Shown here: positions 11,795 to 22,600 of the stretch, one piece after another
How the letters are laid out: every line of letters begins with the position of its first letter
Numbering within the stretch: position 1 is the stretch's first letter
Assembly: GCA_028751875.1 (NCBI GenBank)
Contig: CM054162.1
Span: 8,444,616-8,508,615 of the forward strand
Length of the DNA: 64,000 bases
DNA from: Rapana venosa
Lineage: Eukaryota > Mollusca > Gastropoda > Neogastropoda > Muricidae
Direction of reading: 5' to 3'
The notes under the pieces: model-generated
What the model saw: only the letters and a program-made list of their open reading frames with translations
The model's database searches: none
Told to the model about the DNA's origin: nothing
Made by a program: the position numbers and the translations under genes

Positions 11795-12204
11795 CTGGAC
11801 CAGAACTGACAAACAAAACTCTTTACTTTACAAAAAAGGTTACTGCCATCCCATTCTGGGATAAAGGTTACTTTTCAGTTACCAGCAACAGCTTTGTAGA
11901 AAATGTGGTGGATTGTAGTCTGTGTTTATTAGATAACCACAATGTCACTAGAATTCCTGATGTCTCAAGTTAAAGAGCATCAGCAATAGATCTAACTTTA
12001 TATCACCAACACTTGTCCACATGCAATTGGTCAATGTATTAAGGTACTCTGGGCAGTGATCATTTACCTATCATTACAACCTTCAATAACCAATTATTTC
12101 AACCCCATATTACAAAGGACAAACTTCCAAAATATAACTATATGCGTACTGACTGGAGAAAGTTTAAACGTAGTCTTGCTTCTTACAATACAGAGTGTAT
12201 AAAC
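11795..12204 (+). mobile_element. I-like LINE endonuclease fragment
   Basis: Plus-strand reading gives 'PFWDKGYFSVTSNSF', 'CLLDNHNVTRIPD', then 'GSDHLPIITTFNNQLF' and 'YNYMRTDWRKF', with stops and shifts. The SDH box plus the preceding 'PFW' block mark the C-terminal half of an APE-type endonuclease. The style matches the minus-strand endonuclease at 47505-47034 ('GHSPFWEK'). It ends abruptly at the RTE start near 12205. Confidence 0.6.
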
Positions 12205-13793
12205 ATGGGCAGCGATCATGACCTGTGCTCCTGAACTTTAGAGTCCGATTGAAGAAGATCAATAAGACAAAGAACACCAGACTCAAGTTCAACCTGGACA
12301 GACTTAAGGACTCCACCATCACCGAGTCCTTCCAAGCAACAATAGGAGGGAAATTCGCACCACTGCTGGCACTTGAAGAAGATGCCGAAACGATGACCAC
12401 CAGTTTTAACACAGTGATGACTGAGACAGCAAGCATACTTCTTGGCAAACATCGCCGAAAAACACAACCATGGGTCACAGATGAAATCTTGAATATGTGT
12501 GACAAAAGACGAGACCTGAAGAAGAGCAAGAACACTACAGGAGCAGTTGAGTACAGAGAAGTAAACAAGAAGATCAGGAGAGACATGAGGAAGACCAAGG
12601 AGGAATGGATAGAGAAACAATGTACAGAAATCGAAGAGAGCATGACAAAGAATAATAGCAGAAGAGCATACCAGATTGTGAAAGAGCTCACCAAACAGAA
12701 ACAGGCAAGAGTCAGAAACATCCAGGACAAAGAAGGGAATTGCCTAACAGAAAAGAAGGAAATCGTTGGCAGATGGACGGAATACTGTTCCGAACTCTAC
12801 AATCATCAGACGCTAGGCGACCCAAGCGTACTTGCAAGCCAAGCCTCATCGTATAAAGACAATTTCCCAATTCTACGTGAGGAAGTAGAAGTAGCAATTA
12901 GATTGCTGAAGAAAGGAAAATCAGCAGGAATCGACAACATCCCAGCACAGCTGATCCAACAGTGACAGACATCCTTACAAGTATCTATCAATGCTACTAT
13001 CAATTACGGCGTATTAGTGCAATTTGAAAGTACCTGTCCACTGATGCAACAGCCAAACTTGTCACTTCTCTCATTCTCTCACTTCTGGACTATTGCAATT
13101 CTCTTTTAGCTGGTCTGCCAGCAACATCTATCCACTCCCTTTAACGTATACAAAACTCCGCAGCTCGACTAGTTCTCAGAAAGAAAAAATCTGAGCACAT
13201 TACCCCTCTCTTGCGATCTCTCTACTGGCTGCCTGTGCCACAGAGAGTAGATTATAAGATCAGTACCCTCTGTTACAAATGTCTCCACAAAACTGCACCC
13301 TCCTACCTATGTGAATGTCTTAACCTGTACACTACTTCACGTTCCCTCCACTCTACTGCAGATACCGTGTGCCTACGAATACCTAGATTCAACCAATCCA
13401 CTGTTGGCCGCTGCTCATTCTCTATTTCTGGTCCATCCATCTGGAACAACCTTCCTCTCTCTCTTCGCCAGAAACCTAGTTATGACACTTTTAAATCCAG
13501 CCTCAAGACATATTTATTTCAAACCTAAGACTTCCCCTCTCCTGTTTCATATATCTAACCCATTTTCTATCACCCTGCTAAAGTATACGGCCTGTGCGAG
13601 TGTATGTGTGCTTTGGAAAACATTTGACTATCGAAATTTTATTTCATAGTTTTTGTCTGCATCGCACCATGTGTGTAAATATCTGTTTGTTTAAACTTTT
13701 GATTATTTATCATTGACTGCATGACTGTGTAAGATTAGGTTGAATGCATGCACTTTGATTTGTCTTTGCAAGATATAGCGCTATATAAGTTCC

Positions 13794-13886
<93 letters not shown>

Positions 13887-14770
13887 GTACCTGCAACAAG
13901 ATCTGGCAGACTGGAGAGTGGCCTACACCATGGACCCAATCACTCATCATCACTCTACCCAAGAAAGGAAATCTCCAGCAGTGCCAAAACTACAAGACAA
14001 TCAGCCTCATAAGTCATGCCAGTAAAGTCATGCTGAAAGTGATCCTGAACAGGCTGAAACCACAGGGAGAAGAGATCATCGCCAAAGAGCAGGCCCGGGT
14101 TTTCCCGGGCCCAAAAAGAATCACCGCAGAACAGATATTCAACCTGAGGGTTCTGTGTGAGAAATACAGCCAGCATCAACATGAATCTTCCACGTCTTCA
14201 TTGATTTTAAGAAGGCTTCAATAGAGTATGGCATGATGCTCAGTGGGCCACCATGAACAAATTCAACATGGGCCAGAAGCTGATCCACACAGGGAACTCT
14301 ACTCAAAGGCCACCATGCAGTACTCGTACAGGCACGGTAGGGAATGGTTCCGTACCTCAGTTGGGTCCGACAGGGATGTCTGCTGTCGCCGACACTGTTT
14401 AACATTTTCCTCAAACGCATCATGACTGACGCCTTGGAAGACCACACAGGCATAGTCAGCATTGGAGGGCGAACAATCAACAACCTCAGGTTTGCCAATG
14501 ACATTGACGGTCTGGCAGGAAATGAAAAGGAACTGGCCAACCTAGTGAAGCAGCTGGACGAAATATCCTCACGATACGGCATGGAAATCAGCGCCGAGAA
14601 AACCAAGCTCATGTCAAACAGTGCCCAGCTAATCACCACCAAGATCACTCTCAGCGGAAAAGAACTGGAGACAGTTGACCATTTCAAGTACCTTGGAGCT
14701 ATCATAAGTGAGGAGGGATCGAAGACCGAAATCCTAGCAAGAGCGGCACAAACAGCAGCAGCAATGGAAG
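12205..14770 (+). mobile_element. RTE-class LINE RTE-a, split by L2-2
   Basis: The element begins inside the endonuclease ('GSDHDL' at 12210). It then runs in one open frame (12225-12965) through the linker: 'PWVTDEILNMCDKRRDLKK', 'WTEYCSELYNH', 'GKSAGIDNIPAQLIQ'. After the insertion at 12987-13884 the reading resumes with 'CNKIWQTGEW', 'LPKKGNLQQCQNY', 'LLSPTLFNIFL', 'EISAEKTKLM' and 'YLGAIISEE'. The catalytic RT motif reads FANDI instead of FADDI (about 14490-14505), replacing one of the two metal-binding aspartates. It is truncated near 14770 before the C-terminal domain. Inactive. Confidence 0.8.
12987..13884 (+). mobile_element. L2-like LINE copy L2-2, 3' end, inserted in RTE-a
   Basis: Carries the last part of ORF2: 'LDYCNSLL'-like region, a readable frame 13211-13528 with 'SLYWLPVPQRVDYKISTLCY' and the terminal 'DTFKSSLKTYLFQT' before the stop. 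A 3'UTR and the tail 'AGCGCTATATAAGTTCCAT' follow, with (ATT)n at 13797-13884. It is flanked by AAGTATCT (12979-12986) and AAGTACCT (13885-13892), an 8-bp target-site duplication with one mismatch. Confidence 0.85.
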
Positions 14771-15736
14771 AAAGCAGTGATTGCAGTTAGCATGAAAGAC
14801 TTTTGTGATCCCTTGAGTTCACTTAGTGCTGGGTCAGAACAACCAGAGGCAGTACACTGTGCTGTGCCGTTAATGGGCATTGAGATGATCATCTGTCTGC
14901 ATTGACTGCTTCTAGTACTGAACAAGAAGTTATCAAGGCTGTGAACATACTTCAGACATGCAAAACCTCTGGAATTGATATGATAAGCAATTGATATATC
15001 ATGAAAAGTATCACAATACTAGCTTCAGTTTATTGTGATTTATTCAACAAAGTCCTGGATGAAAGAGCGGTGCCAGAAGAATGGGCTGTGGGTTTCATAA
15101 CTCTTTTGTTTACAGGGAAAGGAGGCCATTCTGACTGTAACAATTGTATCACAAATGACAGATTATACAATGTTTTTATAAAAGAAACTAATAAAATATT
15201 GTTAGAAAATCAAGCAAGCTTTAGAAAAGGTTATTGAATTTTAGATCAGGCTTTGTATTAAAATCATAAGTAACTATTGATCATACAAAGAAAACTTTTT
15301 GTGCTTTCATTGACTTCACAAAGACTTTTTATTTGCTTTGGCAAGAAGGGTTATGGTACAAATAATTACTGCATGGAATTCAAGGTAAAGTTTTTTGAGT
15401 CATTGATAACATGTGGGATAGAATAAAGTCTTGTGTTTTTATTAATGGTGAAAAGTCTGTTGTATGGGTATCAGACAAGGAGAAAATGTATCTCCTGGTT
15501 TTTAAAAAAATATTATATCTTAATGTCCTAAAGAGGTATGTCATTAACAATGATTGTGATCATATAAATATTGAAATAACTGATGTTGAACTACGTAATT
15601 ACCTTAAGTTGTTAGTTCTTTTGTAGGCAGATGACACACTTTTACAAGCAGACTCTGCAGACAATCTCCAGAAATCTCTTAACACTTATTGTAGGTACTG
15701 CCAGGAGTGTAAATTAGATGTAAACACTGATCTTTC
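14771..15736 (+). mobile_element. LINE reverse-transcriptase fragment, degenerate
   Basis: Plus-strand pieces read 'CKTSGIDMISN', 'LFNKVLDERAVPEEWAVGFI', 'LENQASFRKGY', 'IKSCVFINGEKSV', then 'ADDTLLQADSADNLQKSL' near 15632-15685. The ADD box is intact but stops and shifts occur throughout. The pattern resembles, without matching, the RT of LINE-2A. The first 100 bases are unassigned. It ends where RTE-b begins. Confidence 0.6.
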
Positions 15737-16780
15737 ATCTGCTCCCATAACCCCCTCCGGGGTCGTAGGGGCACTGCAGTGACGAACGTGCACCAGCTGA
15801 CTCCATTTGTGGCGGTTGTGGGCAAGTACCTGGGTTGTGGAGAAGCTCTTCCTGGTCCATTCAGTGATGGTGTCTGCTCATTTCTTCTTTGGCCTGCCGC
15901 GCCTTCTCTTCTCTTCCCTTGCACTGTTCCTTGCAGTATGGTCTTTTCTTGACTGTGGTCAGCAGGTCTTTGTTTTGTTTTACTTGTTGGTTGATGGTTT
16001 GTCGGACTTCTTTTTTGGTAATGTAGTTGGTGTATGAAATGACAAGGAGTCTTTTGAAGCATCTCATCTCCAAAGCCTGGATTCTTCTTTATAGATCTGC
16101 ATTTAATGTCTAAGAATCGAATGCATACAGGTATTTGGAGATGACCAATGCATGCAGTAGCTTGACCTTGGTCCTGAGAGAGATGTTTTGGTCTTTCCAG
16201 ATGGTCTTGAGCTTTGCTATTGCTACTAGTTTGTGCGTTTGTGCAGCTCTTGTGAGGATTTTGGTCTTTGAACATTCTTCACTAATAATAGTTCCAAGGT
16301 ACTTGAGGAGATCTACAACCTCAAGTTCTTTTTCACTGACTATGATCTGGGTAGTGATTGGCTGGGCACGGTTTGTCATGAGTTTTGTCTTCTCAGCACT
16401 GATCTCCATGTCGTATCTGGAAGATGTTTCGTCAAGGTGGTACACTAGGTTGGCTAGTTCTTGTGTTTCCTGCCAGTCCATCGTTGTCATCCGCAACTTT
16501 GAGGTTGATGATTGTCCACCCTTCAATACTGACTGTGCCAATGCGATCCTCTAAGGCATCAGTCATTATATACTCATGGAATACATTGAAAAGAGTCAGC
16601 GATATGAGACAGCCTTAATGGTCTGCCACTGAAGTATGGAACCATTCTCCAACCATGTCCCTTGGACAAGCACTGGGCTAGTGGCTTTTAGGTATAGCTC
16701 TTTGATGGTCTGGATGATCTTTTGCCCCATGTTGTACTTCTTCATTGTGGCCCATAATGCGTCATGCCAAACAGGTCAAC
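15737..16780 (-). mobile_element. RTE-class LINE RTE-b, 3' part
   Basis: Minus strand: 'VWHDALWATMKKYNMGQKI' near 16770-16720, 'SSRYDMEISAEKTKLM' near 16430-16380, 'YLGTIISEE', 'KTIWKDQNISLRTKVKLL', then a degraded C-terminal domain ending near 15780. It belongs to the same family as RTE-a and RTE-c. The start (5' side) is truncated inside the RT and abuts a CT tract. Confidence 0.75.
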
Positions 16781-16878
16781 ACTATGTCTCTCCTTCTCTT
16801 ACTCCCTCTCTCTCCCTTTCTCTCTCTATCTGTCTCTCCTATTTATCTCCTCTCTCTCTTTTCCTCTCTCTCAATGCC

Positions 16879-16909
<31 letters not shown>

Positions 16910-16929
16910 TCCCTATATGGGGGGTGGGG
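16781..16929. repeat. (CT)n-rich microsatellite
   Basis: Imperfect CT tract 16790-16910 followed by a short G run. Confidence 0.85.
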
Positions 16930-17217
16930 GTGTGAACTGATCTTGTGATCATGCAGGTGGCATGTAAACATCCCTGCAAGAATATTGCTGATTGTCAGTG
17001 TGAATGATAGTACTTGTCTTTGAAGTTTGGCAAGCAGGTAAACAAGGTACCATGTCTTCTGAACCGTTGGTGTTTCCAGCCAGGTGTCGTTGCTTCGAGC
17101 CAGTACACCTGGCTTTTATGTTGAAAAGAGCCAGGGACAAAGCCGCCATGCACTTCCCCCACTCTGACACTGCACCGCCGTGTTGAGGGTGTTACCCTAG
17201 GCCTGCTCCTCACCCTG

Positions 17218-17640
17218 ATGTTTTGGGGCGGACTGCTTTTAGGATGTGGCGATGTAGGGCAGAACCCAGGGCCTGCACCCCCAAAGCCAGAATCTCTGAG
17301 GCAGACACAACTGACCAGTGGTGGATGGCAACCGAGTGCGGACAAGATGGCCGCTTCTCAGGACAGTGGGCAGATGTCTCCTCCTTCTGATGGAACAACG
17401 CTGATAGAGATTAGGACTATGCTGGAAGACTTCAAAAATGACATGAACTGTAGAATGGAAAAGATGGAAAAGAGTATGAATGGTTTTATGGAACATTTTT
17501 TCTGTGCTACAGAGGGAGACGGTGGGTGTAAGAGAGGAGGTGAGTGATCTGCTACACATAAACCACAAACTGACAAAAAACAACACTGACCTTATGAACA
17601 GGATTGATGCACTAGAACAGTGTGTGTGTCAACTAGTATG
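17218..17640 (+). pseudogene. LINE-2A ORF1 N-terminus with 2A-like motif and coiled coil
   Basis: The frame from the ATG at 17218 is also open further upstream. It reads a hydrophobic leucine-rich stretch, then GDVGQNPGP at residues 11-19 (17248-17274). This is a 2A-like ribosome-skipping motif in which the usual acidic residue before the variable position is glycine. Residues 20-100 are polar and end in a Met/Lys-rich heptad region ('FKNDMNCRMEKMEKSMN'). A frameshift near 17510 moves the coiled coil into another frame ('EEVSDLLHINHKLTKNN', 'LMNRIDALEQ', to 17620). An insertion then interrupts it. 2A motifs in the ORFs of some invertebrate non-LTR elements are established knowledge; activity here is not known. 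Confidence 0.65.
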
Positions 17641-17811
17641 TGTGTGTGGGGGGGCGCGCTTGTGTGTGTTTACATTTGATATTGTAAAAACTATTAATTG
17701 TGCGTGTGTGTGTGTTTACATTTCAATTTGTAAAAATCTATTAATTGTAACTGGCTGCATGTGAAAGACTAGGATGAATGAAAGGGCTTTGATTTGTTTT
17801 TTGCAAGATGT
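17621..17811 (+). mobile_element. L2-like 3'-tail element (tail-only copy T1), left part
   Basis: Begins in a TG-rich stretch, followed by two 'TTTACATTT..ATTTGTAAAAA' blocks, 'CTATTAATTGTAACTGGC', 'GAAAGACTAGGATGA' and 'GATTTGTTTTTTGCAAGATG'. Its missing end, 'AGCGCTGTATAAATTCCATG' with (ATT)n, lies at 24437-24470 beyond RTE-c. The intact layout is visible at 30125-30397 and 61225-61405. It is inserted in LINE-2A ORF1. Confidence 0.75.
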
Positions 17812-17825
17812 TCACTTTTCACTGT

Positions 17826-18269
17826 TCATTGGTCCCGTAACCTGCCAGGGTCGTAGGGGCGCTGCATGGTGGACGAACGGTGGACCAGCTGGCTCCACTT
17901 AGCGCGGTCGTGGGCGAGTGCCTGGGTGACACTGAAGTCCTCCCCTGTCCAATCACGGATGTCGTTGGCCCACTTTCTCCTCTGTCTACCCCGTCTTCTC
18001 TTCCCCTGGACTGTTCCTTGCAGGATGGTCTTTGCAAGTCCTTCTGAGCGTGTTACGTGCCCATACCATCTGAGTTTCCTCTTTTTCGCTGTGGTCAGTA
18101 GGTCTTCATAGTCCCGCACTTGTTGAGTGATCAATCTGCGGACTTCATTGTTGGTGATATGGTCCTTGTATGAGATGCCAAGGAGCCTTCTGAGGCATCT
18201 CATTTCTACTGCTTGGATCCTCCTTTGTAGGTCTGCGTTCAGTGTCCATGCCTCACATGCGTAAAGCAT
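17826..18269 (-). CDS. RTE-c ORF2 C-terminal domain, open fragment
   Basis: An uninterrupted 147-residue frame: 'YACEAWTLNADLQRRIQAVE', 'LLGISYKDHITNNEVRRL', 'KRKLRWYGHVTRSEGLAK', 'GKRRRGRQRRKWANDIRDWT', and a stop at the 3' end. It is the domain after the RT thumb that typifies RTE/BovB-type ORF2 proteins: an Arg-rich WYGHV block, then a basic GRQRRKW block. As part of a truncated copy it has no independent start. It is the least damaged coding piece of this copy. Confidence 0.7.
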   Translation of the reverse strand: MLYACEAWTLNADLQRRIQAVEMRCLRRLLGISYKDHITNNEVRRLITQQVRDYEDLLTTAKKRKLRWYGHVTRSEGLAKTILQGTVQGKRRRGRQRRKWANDIRDWTGEDFSVTQALAHDRAKWSQLVHRSSTMQRPYDPGRLRDQ

Positions 18270-18336
18270 GATTAATGTGACTAGCGCGTTTAGTAACTTT
18301 ACCTTGGTTCCGAGAGGGATGTTTCTGTCTCTCCAT

Positions 18337-19573
18337 ATTCTTCTTCTTCTTCAAGTGTCCGGTCTGGTCCTGCAAACATCGACGATCATGGCTCTCCATT
18401 CTTCCCTGTTCTCGGTCACTCTCATGAGCTCATTGTTGGTGCCCTCTTTATTCGTTGCGAATTTGTTTAAGCTGTCTGTGAATTTTGTGCGTTGTCTTCT
18501 TCTGCTCTTGTTTCCACAGATTTTGCCACTCCATAACAGTTTCTCTAGTCCATCAGCCCTGATTATATGGCCGAAAAATTTGAGCTGTCTTTCTCTGATG
18601 GTGTTGAGAAGGGATCTCTTGTACCCAGCCATTTCCATTACTTCTGCATTAGTTTTTCTTTGTGTCCATGAGATTTTCATTGATTCTCCGGATGAACCAC
18701 ATTTCCACTGCTTCTAGTCGCTGTTCTGTGTCCTTGCCTAGGGTCCAGCACTCACAATCCGTACAGAAGAATGGACCATACGTAGGCTCTCAAAACATGG
18801 ATCTTTGTCTTGAGGCTTATCTTATGTTGGTAAAAATGCATTTCATGTTGTTAAAAGTTGCCTTAGATTGACCGATTCTCTTCTTGATTTCTGTGTCACA
18901 CTTGCCGTCCGGGGTGATAGTACAACCAAGTATTTAAGAGTGTTACTTGTCTGATTCTCTCTCCTTTACAGGCTATGTTGCATTGTGTATAACAGCTTTT
19001 TTCGAGATCACTATGCATTCTGTCTTCTTTGCATTGAGCTGTAATCCTTTCTTTCGCTTTCGTCTGTTACTGTTGTTAAAATCATTTTGCAGTTTTTCTT
19101 CAGAGTCGGCGATAAGGACTGTGTCATCTGCATATCTCAGGTTGTTGATGTTGTGGCCACCTACACTAATTCCCTCATGATTCTCAATATTTCGTAGAAT
19201 TATTTCACTATATACATTAAATAAATCAGGCGAGAACACGCAGCCCTGCCTCACACCCCTGCAGATTGGTCTATATTGACTGATGTCATTGTCGACTCTA
19301 ATGGCTGCCTCCTGTTCCCAATATATGTTTCTGAGGACTCGGAGCTCTTTCCCGTCGATGTATAGCCCTGCCAGAATATCAAACAAGTCGGAGTGTCGTA
19401 CTTTGTCGAACGCTTTTGAGTAATAATAATAATAATAAATGGAATTTATATAGCGCTATATCTTGCAGAGACAAATCAAAGCGCTTGCACTCAACTCATT
19501 CTTACAGAGTCATACAACCAGTGACAAGCAATAGTTCCATCAAGTCCAAATGTCCCACACCGCACACACACAC

Positions 19574-19659
<86 letters not shown>

Positions 19660-22600
19660 CACAGAGGCACACACCCTGGCAGGGCAATAGAATCTTGGCT
19701 GTTGAAGGAGGGAAAAACTAGAGATGAGGCGGGAGGGGAAAATCTTAGGTTGAAAAAAAAATGTCTTGAGACTGGATTTAAAAGTTCATAAGAAGGCTTT
19801 TGGCGGAGAGAGAGAGGGAGATCTTCCACTCAATGGACCAGAATAAGAAAGAGCGACGGCCGATGGTGGATTGGTTGAATCTAGGTATTCTTTAAGGACA
19901 AGGTATCTGAAGCAGAGCGGGGGAGAAGAAAAGGGGTTTTAAATGAAGACATTCACAGAGGTAGGGGGGTGCTGTTTTGTGGAGACATTTGTAACAGAGA
20001 GAAACTGATCTTATAGTTTACTCTCTGTGCACAGGCACCCCAGGGGAGAGATTGCAAGAGAGGGGTAATATGCCAGATTTTTTCTTTCTGAGGATTAACG
20101 AGCTGCAGAGTTTTGTATACTTTAAAGGGGATTGGATTGATAAAGCTGGCAGACCAGCCAACAGAGAGTTGCAATAGTCCAGACGTGAAGAATGAGAGAC
20201 GCAACAATTTTGGATGTTGCATCTGTGGACAGGTACTTTCGAATTGCACTAATACGCCGAAATTTGATAGTACAGGACTGGCAGGTCTGAGTGATGAATT
20301 TTGCATAGAGAGTGTGTTGTCAATAATGCCCCCTAGATACTTCACAGCAGTGGATAAAGGGACTGATGCATTGCCAAGTTGTATTGAAGCTGTTGTGATA
20401 GAAGAAGTTTGTGTTTGGTCCTACAAGCATGGTTTCTGTTTTATCTGCATTTAGCGTAATTTGTTCTGTATCATCCAATTTTGGATATCTTGAAAGCAAT
20501 GGGCCATAATTTGTAAAGAGAGAAGGCAGATTTTCAGGGTGTCGCTGCTTAGAATCTGAGAGTCATCTGCATAAAAATTATAGTTGATCTGATGGCGGTT
20601 AATTATATGTGACAGTGGAGCAGTGTGAGGGTGAAAAGAACAGGGCCCAGAACAGTCCATGTGGAACTCCACATTCCAATCTTGCAGGTACTGACTGAAT
20701 CTTTTTTACTGTGACTGTCTGGAATCGGTCAGTAAGGAAATGAACTAAACCAGGTAAGGGCTGTACCAATAACACCAAATGTATTTTGAAGACGGGAGAT
20801 AAGAATAGAGTGGTCAATAGTTCAAAGGCTGCAGATAAATCGAGTAGAGTAAGAAGGGGAGATTTTCCCTGAGTCAAAAAGCGAGTAGAAGTGTGTTTAG
20901 GTGGGGCCCAAGGGTATTTCAGTGCTGTGGTTGACGCGATAGGCAGACTGAAACACAGGAAAGGAGACTGTTGGAGTGAAGGGGGTTGTTGAGCTGTTTT
21001 AGAACTACTTTTTCAAGGACTTTAGAGATAAACGGTAGGTTGGAAACAGGTCTATAGTTCTTCAGAATTTTGGGGTCAGTCATGCTTTTTGAGTAAGGTG
21101 GACATGGCAGTTTTTAGAGCTGAAGGAACATTTCCAGAGACAAGAGATAGGTTTACTATAAATTTGTAATAGTGGGAATAAGTTGTGGCTGGCACTGTGC
21201 AAAAGAGAAGCAGGTATGGGTCAAGATCACATGATTTTATAGTCATTCCTTCAGAATAGTTCGATTTCTTTCTCGCTTTCGGGGTGAAAGGAAAGGAGAG
21301 GGGTGCCAGAAATAGGGGATCAGAAGTTGCAGGCTGGAAAGGAGTCTGATCCAAACTGGAGCGAATGTTGCGACTTTGTCAGAGAAAAAGCAGAAAATAT
21401 AGAAAGGAAGTTCAGAGTGGGGCGTGAATAGAAGGCAGAGGACTAGCCTTCTCAGATCCCAAAAAACGTGGATGTAAGGAAAAAAGAGTTTCATAGACGT
21501 AGCACCAAGAACCCTTTAGAAGAGTAATACTCTGTTTTTGCTGAACGAATGAAGGTTTTAACTTTGTTGATTTGTTTACGAAGAAGCTGTTTGTTTATTT
21601 CGGTTTTTTTTATTTGCCGCTTGTTGCCGGCGTTTGCGTTTTGCGACCAGGATGTCACGGTTGTACCATGGTGCACATGGGCCCATCAGGCGGAGATGGT
21701 CAGTAGGAGGGCATGCTCATCTAGGAGTTGGCTGAGGACGGTATTGTAGTGTTTAGAAGGGTTCAGAATGGTCAGGGTTTGTGATAGGCGTTCAGCACTG
21801 GAAAGGAATTTGAATATCAATGGCCTTGAGGTTTTCGACGGGTAATGCACTTTTTTTTTTCTGATAGGCTTTGCAATGTTGAGAAAAAAAAAGAATGCAG
21901 AATGATCGGAAAGCAGTTCGTCAGTGACAGATACAGACTGAGATGTGACTAGACCTTGTGAAATATCGGTAATTTAAACCAGTCTAAAATGTGGCCTGGG
22001 TCTGTGTGTTGGTTCGTTTTTCTAGCTGGGAAAGGAGTGATTTGACAAAAGGGAAAAAGAAAGACGCTTGACATCAGGAGATGACTGGTTGTCGAAGTGA
22101 TAGTTTAAAGTCCCAAGAATGATAAGTTTTTTTGGAGAAGGCGTAATGGTCAAGGAGTGACTGAAACTCTTGGGGAAAACTGAAGATGTCAAATTGTTTC
22201 TACGGTTGGGAGGCGGACGGTAAAGGCAACAGAAAGTAACAGAGTGGCCAGGTAAGGTGAGGTTGAGTTCACAGACTTCGAAAGATTCGGGTGAAAACGG
22301 AAGGGAGTGACAGATAGACAGAGCTGGATGCAGAGTGTCTTTGTAGATGATGGCAATGCCACCTCCACGGGAGAGTCGGGGAGTAGTCAATGAAGCAGAG
22401 GTACAGGTCTTTCTTGACCTCGATGGATCTTTCCATGAGAGTTTTCAATGTGAAGATTGCATTTCTGGTGCCTTTGTCTGCCATGAATCCAAATTGCGTT
22501 TCTGATATTTCTGGGAGTATTTTATTTCTCATTCTCTTCATGAGTATTCGTAAAAGAACTTTGGTGAGGTGACTCATCAGGCTGATTGTACAATGTTGGT

